NCBI RefSeq assembly: GCF_001625195.1
Contig: NC_054391.1
Location: 5,963,157-6,027,156 of the forward strand
Direction of reading: 5' to 3'
DNA length: 64,000 bases
DNA from: Drechmeria coniospora
Taxonomy: Eukaryota; Ascomycota; Sordariomycetes; Hypocreales; Ophiocordycipitaceae
Both the position numbers and the translations under genes were made by a program. The first letter of the stretch is position 1. Each line of letters opens with the position of its first letter. This document shows, piece after piece, positions 57,923 through 64,000 of this stretch. Under the pieces are notes generated by a model. It was not told the origin of the DNA, searched no databases, and was given only the letters and a program-made list of their open reading frames with translations.

Positions 57923-58736
57923 CTTGGCTTGTCTATCGGGGTGTCGCGCGCGATGGGTGACAACGGCACGCCGATGTTCTCGACGAAAGGTCGGGGAGCT
58001 CGATCCTCTAAATCACCATATGGGTTGCCAGTTGTATGTAAAGAAAGAGTCGGCTGCGGAAAGGCAGCTGGTGACTCGGCCTGCGTGGTCGAGGAGGTAA
58101 AATGGTCGACCGCAACGGTTGTGTTGTGTTGATACGTAATGAATGGGTTGTTGAGATGTCGAGGCTGCAATAAATTTCAGAACGAAGGAGTAGCTAGCTG
58201 GTTGCCCGTCACTCACGCGCTAATGCGTTCCGAGCTAGCGCCATCCATCTCGGCCGGAGTGACAAAATTCCAGCGGCATCTATCATACATGAAGTGAATG
58301 AAGCCTGTGGCTTGACACGGCGTTGTCAAAAGAGCTTGTACACGAGATATTACTCAATATTATGCCATCCGTCTCATTGATTCAAAAAAAATATTATACA
58401 CTCTCAAGCTAATAATTTGATTCAGCAACGCGATTTCAACTGCATAATGGCAATCCTCAGGCCGTGTCGGGGCCATGGACAGTGGAGTGAGTAGTGTGTG
58501 ACCACCTAGTTGTAGATGACAACGAATAATTCTGACCCCCCCTCTCCCCTAATTTTGCTACAGGCGACCCACGCCGCTGTCGTCCAGGTCCTTCCTCAAC
58601 TACCAGTACATGTAACGGTGATCAGTAGCCCATAGAGCCACAATGCCTGTGCAGGTGTACAAACCATCACACTTCTTCTCTTCCACCTCCAAAATCCGTC
58701 TTTGGAAGAGTAAGCACAGTCAACGAAGTGACTAGA
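57923..58736. other. Divergent promoter region, BRR2 / coiled-coil unknown
   Basis: An 814-bp gap that must contain both promoters. It has an A/T-rich stretch near 58340-58440 and few GTAC words compared with other gaps. No element can be named. Confidence 0.45.
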
Positions 58737-60284
58737 ATGTCTGCCACTCCTGGCGAAATCACTTCCCTGTTTCAGACCAGGCTTGAACAATACATCAAGC
58801 CCCGCGAACAAGTCAACTACGTTCGCCGCATCGTGGCCCTGCATCTAGCTTCGTGTACCAGGGACGATACAGGTCTCAAGCCGCTGTCGCTCGCAGAACA
58901 CTCGGATAATGCCGACGTCTACCCTGATATAAAGGGGGTCCAGAAGGAGTATGTTGAGGCTCTTCGTGCAAACACCGCGGCCCGACGTGAGTTTGACGAG
59001 GTCTTGCAAGCTGCCCGAGTCGCGGACGAATCTTCGTCTCCCTTGGCAAGCCGACCAGATCTCGTACAAGAACAGCTTTCCCTTTTGAAACTACGGAAAA
59101 GGCTAGGATGTCTTTTGGCTATTCAACGTTCTCTTGATCGCGTGGCCGAGAAACCTGCTTCTCACCCTGACTTCCTGGTTGGGTTGGAGACGTCCGCGGA
59201 CTTTCAGGACCCTCCCGACGTCCCTCGGATTGTCACCAATCGCTTTGCCATCGAACAGGCTTCCTCCAAGCTTGATCTTCAAAAGCGATTGTATCAACTA
59301 GAGAAGGCTGTTCTTAGAGCAAGGTTGTTCTTGGGGCAGAAGGAGCGCCTCCTAGCCGACGCGAGGTCTCGAAGTGCGAACAAGCCAGCCGTTGTCAGCC
59401 TCGGCGCAAAGATTGAGGCTCTCCACGCGACGCGGAGTGAGCTGGTTAGTTGGATGGAAGCCGAGTTGAGCAAAGCTTCAACGAATGATACAAGTCCTAT
59501 CGATTATGCTGAAGAGAAGCGCCAAGAAGCGACGACGGACGAGACAACTATCAAGCTGAAAACACGGGAAGTACAGCAAAGGTATAGCCAATACGTTGAT
59601 GCCAGGAATCAACTGCTGGAAGTGGCGACCAGGGAGCATTCACAGGCGTCCTTGCCACCACCAACTCGGCAAACACCTTCTCCTAAACGCACCGATGGTG
59701 GCCCAGAACCAGTCGAATACCTCCTGACTCCGTACCTTGAAGTATTGCTCTCCGTCTCAAGGCAGCAAAAGGCAATCATTTCCCAAAAGTCCCACGTCAA
59801 CGCAATCATGGGCAAGGAATGCAAAAGTGCGTGTCAGGTGCTTAGCCACCTCGCAGAGGAGAGCCAGCTGCTTCCCTCGCACCCGATGGAAGACTGCTCA
59901 AAACGGCGGTCTGGCATCCGGACGGAGATGGAGTCTGGGTCAAATGACGGGTCGAATATCTCGAGCCTCGTCCAGCGGTGGGTATATGCGGCCGACTCGG
60001 CCAAGATGGCCACGCTGGAGACCGTTGCGGAAACGATTGAAACCGGTCAGATCGCTCTAGAAAACTGCATGAACTCTCTTCAGGGAATCGATCGCTTGCT
60101 TGGCCAAGACGAGGATGCTAAACTTGATGAGGGAGATGCTGGCAGCTCGTTGGAGAAAGATGGTAGGCGGGGCGGCGAAGAGACGTCATTTCGTGGTGCA
60201 AATAAGGACAAGGAGAAGGGCAGGGCGCCGATGCAGCGGCCTGGGGATCCATGGTCACGCCTGCGGGGAGAAATATTGACCTGA
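58737..60284 (+). CDS. Coiled-coil fungal protein of unknown function
   Basis: A single exon gives 515 residues from ATG at 58737 (MSATPGEITSLFQ). The N-terminal region (LEQYIKPREQVNYVRRIVALHLASC to KPLSLAEHSDNADVYPDIKGVQKEYVEALRANTAARREFDEV) is highly ordered and likely conserved in Hypocreales; I recall unnamed relatives. The rest is alpha-helical and charged, with several coiled-coil-like stretches (LLSLKLRKRLG region, QLEKAVLRARLFLGQKERLLADARSRS, and TKTREVQQRYSQYVDARNQLLEVA). The tail is acidic then Lys/Arg-rich. No catalytic motif, signal peptide or membrane segment is seen. A kinetochore, spindle or scaffold role would be a guess. It is convergent with RFC2, 165 bp between stops. Confidence 0.8.
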   Translation: MSATPGEITSLFQTRLEQYIKPREQVNYVRRIVALHLASCTRDDTGLKPLSLAEHSDNADVYPDIKGVQKEYVEALRANTAARREFDEVLQAARVADESSSPLASRPDLVQEQLSLLKLRKRLGCLLAIQRSLDRVAEKPASHPDFLVGLETSADFQDPPDVPRIVTNRFAIEQASSKLDLQKRLYQLEKAVLRARLFLGQKERLLADARSRSANKPAVVSLGAKIEALHATRSELVSWMEAELSKASTNDTSPIDYAEEKRQEATTDETTIKLKTREVQQRYSQYVDARNQLLEVATREHSQASLPPPTRQTPSPKRTDGGPEPVEYLLTPYLEVLLSVSRQQKAIISQKSHVNAIMGKECKSACQVLSHLAEESQLLPSHPMEDCSKRRSGIRTEMESGSNDGSNISSLVQRWVYAADSAKMATLETVAETIETGQIALENCMNSLQGIDRLLGQDEDAKLDEGDAGSSLEKDGRRGGEETSFRGANKDKEKGRAPMQRPGDPWSRLRGEILT

Positions 60285-60449
60285 CCGATCAGGATAAAGT
60301 TTAGCGACCGCCAGTGCAGCAGAATCTGTCTGAGACAATGACTACATGTACATGGTCCTCTTGTGCCCGGCGTGCCCGACGCCAATGCATATCTCTACCA
60401 ATCTCGTCCAGGACTCTCCAGGTGTGAGGCCGAGCAAGCGCATGGATGA

Positions 60450-61767
60450 CTAATTTCCAGCCAGTGTGGCCGATATCCTCATGGCCAAGTCTAGTATCGA
60501 CAAGTGCTCGTCCGACCCGTCAACGAGTCTCTTGTCAATCTCGGAGAATATCATGACAATCTTGTTCTTTTGAACATCGGGGATGGTCTCGTCCGCCGTG
60601 AGGGCTTGGTATAGCTTTCATCTCCATTAGCTGGCACTACCACTTGCAGTAGAAGATGGCTTACCTGGGATACCACCTGAGTCGCGCTCCAGCCATCCGC
60701 CACCAAACTCTCGACCACCTTGGAGACCAATCGGTACGTGTTGCCGACATCTCGTGGGCGCATCGCATCGACCAGATCATGCACCGTCTGCTCAGGGATG
60801 ACGCCGGCGATGTCTTCCACAATCCTGACCGTCACAGGCCTCTTGTCAACATCCATCTGCTCCCCGGGCCCAGCTTGCTCCTCATCGGCTTTGGCTGTGC
60901 GAGCGGTGCCGACCAGTCGAGCAGCACTCTGCAGAAATGTGATTGCTTTTCTCAAGTCGCCATCGCTGCACCTGATGAGGGCATCGACGGCTCCCTCCTC
61001 CAGCACGACCCCCTCGGCATTGGCAATCAGCTCCAGCCTCTTCTTCGCATTGGTCTGGTCCAGGCTCTTGAATCGGAACTTGCTGCATCGACTGGCCAGC
61101 GGGTCGATGATACGGGTCACGTAGTTGCAGATCAAGCAAAAGCGGGTGATTTTGCTGTAGGTTTCCATTGTGCGACGCAAGGCGCTCTGGGCATCTTGTG
61201 TCATGGAATCGGCTTCGTCAAGGATGATGATCTTGAAGGGCGGACACGGGTATTTTTTCAGAGTCGACGCGGGCGGGTTGGTCAGCTGCATGCGTGCAAA
61301 GTTCTTGACCTTTTCGCGGACAATGGATATACCCCGCTCGTCGGAGGCATTCAGCTCGAGAACTCGGGACTTCATCATCTCGGGGCCGTACAGTTCTTTG
61401 GCGAGAGCGAGAATGGTGGACGTTTTGCCAGTGCCGGGGGGGCCGTAGAAGAGCATGTGAGGAAGCTAGAATCGAATGAGCCTATTGTCCTACCGCGCCG
61501 TCCGGGACATACTTGCATTGGATGCTTGCAGCGTTCGTTGCAGGACTGTGACTGTGTGATCTTGCGCCGTGACGTCGTCGAGGGTCTTTGGTCGACTGCA
61601 GCAGAATGTCAGCACATAACATGGATGGCCAGACACAGTTGTGCGTACTATTTCTCAACCCATGGTTGATGCCTTGCGTCGGCTTGACGCGAGCTCTTTT
61701 GGTCCGACGTGACACCGTTCGAAGCTGCCGCAGCTTTCCGGGCCTTGAGATCGAAAAAGCTAGCCAT
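60450..61767 (-). CDS. RFC2: Replication factor C subunit 2 (clamp loader, human RFC4 type)
   Basis: Four exons: 61767-61649, 61595-61517, 61465-60665 and 60614-60450; 387 residues. Start [16 protein letters not shown]. The order of motifs is [33 protein letters not shown] (Walker A), [43 protein letters not shown] (DEAD box), [22 protein letters not shown] (arginine-finger SRC motif) and a C-terminal collar helix region ending [12 protein letters not shown]. It loads PCNA at primer ends in an ATP-dependent pentamer. The second intron (61466-61516) has a GC donor (GCAAGT) and an AG acceptor; splicing joins LQASN to LPHML exactly as in yeast. It is divergent from the E2 gene across 2 kb. Confidence 0.95.
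61466..61516 (-). other. GC-AG intron in RFC2
   Basis: The intron is read on the minus strand as AAT|GCAAGT...TCTAG|CTT. It is 51 nt. A GT donor one codon later (GCAA|GTATGT) would break the frame against LPHMLFYG, so the GC donor is the one that fits. Confidence 0.85.
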
Positions 61768-63821
61768 AGTACACGTCGTCCCGTACACGCGTCGACACGG
61801 TGGTGGCGATATGCGATGAGGCTGTAATCGCTGGGCCAACGATGGTTCGCTGAGGGAAACAGTCGTGACAACGGCTTTGCATCGAGTAAGCACAGTAATA
61901 ATACATGAAAGTACATATCTTGGCGGAGTTGAGCCAAAAACCATTAACGCGTCGTCGCCAGGTACGTTGGACGCGAAGGTGGGTCCTCCGTGACCTAGCG
62001 CGTGTGCCGTTTATTAATCGCCTGCCCTCATACGGAGTGCGCCGTATTAATATTACTACTTTACTCCGTACTTGCACAAGGATATAATAGGGTACATACA
62101 ATAATACAGTACACCTGCAAGTAGCAGGACTATGTGGTGCCTAAGTACACTGTAGTATTAAGTATTACCTACTAACAACTAATAATTACCCTGGTTCTAC
62201 AAGTGCATGTAAGTACTGTCCTGCGAGCAGGTAATTACTTATACTTATATCCAGTACCACAAAGTGCTTCGCCTTGGCAGGGTCCTATTAATTGATACAT
62301 TGAGTGGAACAGTGCAGAGTACAGTACGGACGTGTATTAGTACGGTACACATAACCACGTAAGGAATGCCGTCCAACGATGGGGTAACGAGAGCTACTTA
62401 CGCCGTACTGTACTTGCAGTACCTGCTATTAGCCCCTGGCTGGTAGCGTCCTGAATAAGGTGGAAACCCTGCTGTTGAGACGGAGCGATCCGAAGACCCT
62501 GGCTGACATCTCCTCAACGGAGCTTATATGAACGAAGAACGGAGCACGGAGTAGCATCGATCAGTTTCTAGGACCAGACATTTATTTCGGACATGGTCCA
62601 TATTTCGCACATCAACGTATCATAACACTGCAGTATCGGCTCTATAGGAAGACACTGGGTACTCGATTCGTTCATCCACATATACCAGCAAATCACCCAG
62701 CTGAAGCATTTTCGCCGTTGCTAGTCAGCATGCCTAAGAATAATTCACGCACCGAAAAGAATCGCGACGGGACCAAACGGTGTATCAGGCTTTCATTTAC
62801 CGTGGTCTTGATTCCCCGCATCTAACTTCCATCCACATCTGCAGCAAGCAAGACGGGGCGCGGCGCTCTACGTTGCCACACCGCGAAAACATTCACCGCG
62901 GAAACATTTGGTAGGCGCACAGCTGGGTTCCCCCACGCCTAGAATTATTAGGCGAAATCTCCAGCTACAGTACCTAGTAGTTGGGCGAACCCCCCCCCTC
63001 ACTTTCTACCCGATCGTGCCCCGCGCGGTCCACCTTGGCACTAACAATGTTCCATCGAACTTTAAGGAGCACTGCTAGCTGTACGGAGTACCTAAGGCTG
63101 GCACTAACAATATAGTTGTACTTACTGCACAGAGCACAGTGGGCAGGCACTTACTGTACTGGTACCTCAGCTCCAAGTACTACCTAGTACTGGCAGGTAT
63201 TGTGAGAGGTATCTACTCGGTGGAACAATTCACTCCCCAGACCCCAGACATGCAACAGCAAGTGTTTGCCGAATATTTTAAAGATAGCACCGTGCCCATC
63301 ATAAACTGGGCGCGCAGACAACTCACTACTCTTGTATCTATATTAGTCACTTGTACTATTATTAATGAACATATGCAGGTGGGAAGGCTCGCAAGTGCCA
63401 TTTTTGAAGCGCAGAACGTACTTGAAGAAGCCTGGGCGTGTGTGTCGAACAACTTACTAAGGCGCCAACACACCAGGCAACAAATTCACTCGTTCGCAGG
63501 CACTACCTTAGGGTACTGTGTCGATACTACTTGGCTAGTACTTTATCCTACCGCCGCAGTAGCTACTTCGTTCTTTGTAGCATGCATCTGTGCTAAGGTA
63601 TCAGCTACCTCGTGAAGAACCGCACCTCTCTTAAGACCTGGCTTCCTGTTCTCTTCCAACGACGACCAAACGTCACCTCCAACCCTGGGCCGCTGTCGCC
63701 CGACAAGTCCCCAATTCTTGCCCTTTTCCTCTTCATCAGTACAGATTTTTCACCTCGTCCTCATGATCGGCCCTCTTTCCGACGACATCGCCTCGCGCCT
63801 TGCTGCCCACCGCCGCTGAAC
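61768..63821. other. Divergent intergenic region, GTAC-rich
   Basis: This 2-kb gap lies between RFC2 and the E2 gene. GTAC words and TACGGAG half sites are at about 62030-62420, 62545 and 63083, with a C run near 62988. No gene is supported; frames at 63139-63615 have no recognisable product. Confidence 0.5.
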
Positions 63822-63957
63822 ATGGACAAGTCCATTATCCGCATCTCCAAGGTTCGCCCAGTGCCCCGCATCTCTCTCCATCACTTTCACCAAGCTACCA
63901 TGCTAACACGAGGCCTCACGCAGGAGCTCAGCGACATCCAAAAGGGGTCCGACCTCG
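63822..63957 (+). CDS. Ubiquitin-conjugating enzyme E2, UBE2Z-like (partial, first two exons)
   Basis: Exon 1 (63822-63851) encodes MDKSIIRISK; exon 2 (63924-63957) continues ELSDIQKGSDL and ends in phase 1 at a GTATAT donor; the next acceptor lies beyond the window, where a CTGAC branch-like sequence is the last visible thing. The first donor is GTTCGC with a CTAACA branch and CAG acceptor. The pattern ISKEL..IQKGSDLS is what I recall from fungal E2 enzymes of the UBE2Z group, in which a catalytic Cys lies much further on. Only 21 residues are visible, so this is a provisional call. Confidence 0.5.
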
Positions 63958-64000
63958 GTATATTTCTGCCGTGTGAATAGTCCGCGGAGCAATCCTGACG

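Noticed and set aside
1..64000. CRISPR arrays, bacterial operons, rRNA genes, transposase or reverse-transcriptase genes
   Set aside because: None was found; the genes are intron-bearing eukaryotic genes.

Overview
The window is nuclear DNA of a filamentous ascomycete, most likely a hypocrealean (Sordariomycetes). The genes are split by short introns (about 50-100 bp) with CTGAC/CTAAC branch sites. The proteins are fungal: ATG22, a DUF3602/Par32 protein, an Mpo1-like DUF962 protein, Sec66, an arginine-specific carbamoyl-phosphate synthase and a BAH-PHD reader. The enterotoxin A-chain (LT-A-like) gene at the left edge belongs to a family expanded in insect- and nematode-infecting Hypocreales. 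The species was not identified; a Drechmeria/Ophiocordyceps/Metarhizium-type fungus is an inference.

Layout from left to right: (-) partial enterotoxin-A-like ADP-ribosyltransferase (<1-1174); (-) BAH-PHD chromatin reader (3161-4694); (-) ATG22 (6483-8493); (-) DUF3602/Par32-like (9988-10476); (-) two-CHORD plus CS co-chaperone (11466-12603); (+) small glutaredoxin-like protein (13050-13443), convergent with (-) HpcH/HpaI aldolase (13514-14601); (-) RPB7 (15728-16425); (+) Mpo1-like dioxygenase (19324-20052); a doubtful ORF at 21288-21659; (-) secreted glycine-rich protein with internal repeats and Lys-Arg sites (22269-23418); a 6.6-kb gene desert; (+) mitochondrial arginine-specific CPSase large subunit (30055-33903), convergent with (-) NPL4 (34425-36565); (+) SEC66 (37554-38378); (-) conserved unknown (39147-39692); a 4.5-kb gap; (-) ORC3 (44155-46650); (-) PWWP protein (48136-50300); (-) BRR2 (51256-57922); (+) coiled-coil unknown (58737-60284), convergent with (-) RFC2 (60450-61767); (+) the first two exons of a UBE2Z-like E2 at the right edge.

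Most genes are housekeeping: DNA replication (ORC3, RFC2), transcription (RPB7), splicing (BRR2), protein translocation and quality control (SEC66, NPL4, CHORD-CS, E2), autophagy (ATG22) and arginine synthesis. They do not form a pathway cluster. The lineage-specific material is the enterotoxin-like gene and the secreted repeat protein.

The intergenic DNA is distinctive. It is saturated with GTAC words and with a dispersed motif, TACGGAGTACTCCGTA and its half sites, which I found between genes and not in coding exons. Other points that stand out are a CPSase intron with no usable 3' splice site, a GC-AG intron in RFC2, an inferred stop-only last exon, a 26-nt microexon, and a PHD finger whose last zinc-ligand pair lies about 150 residues from the rest.
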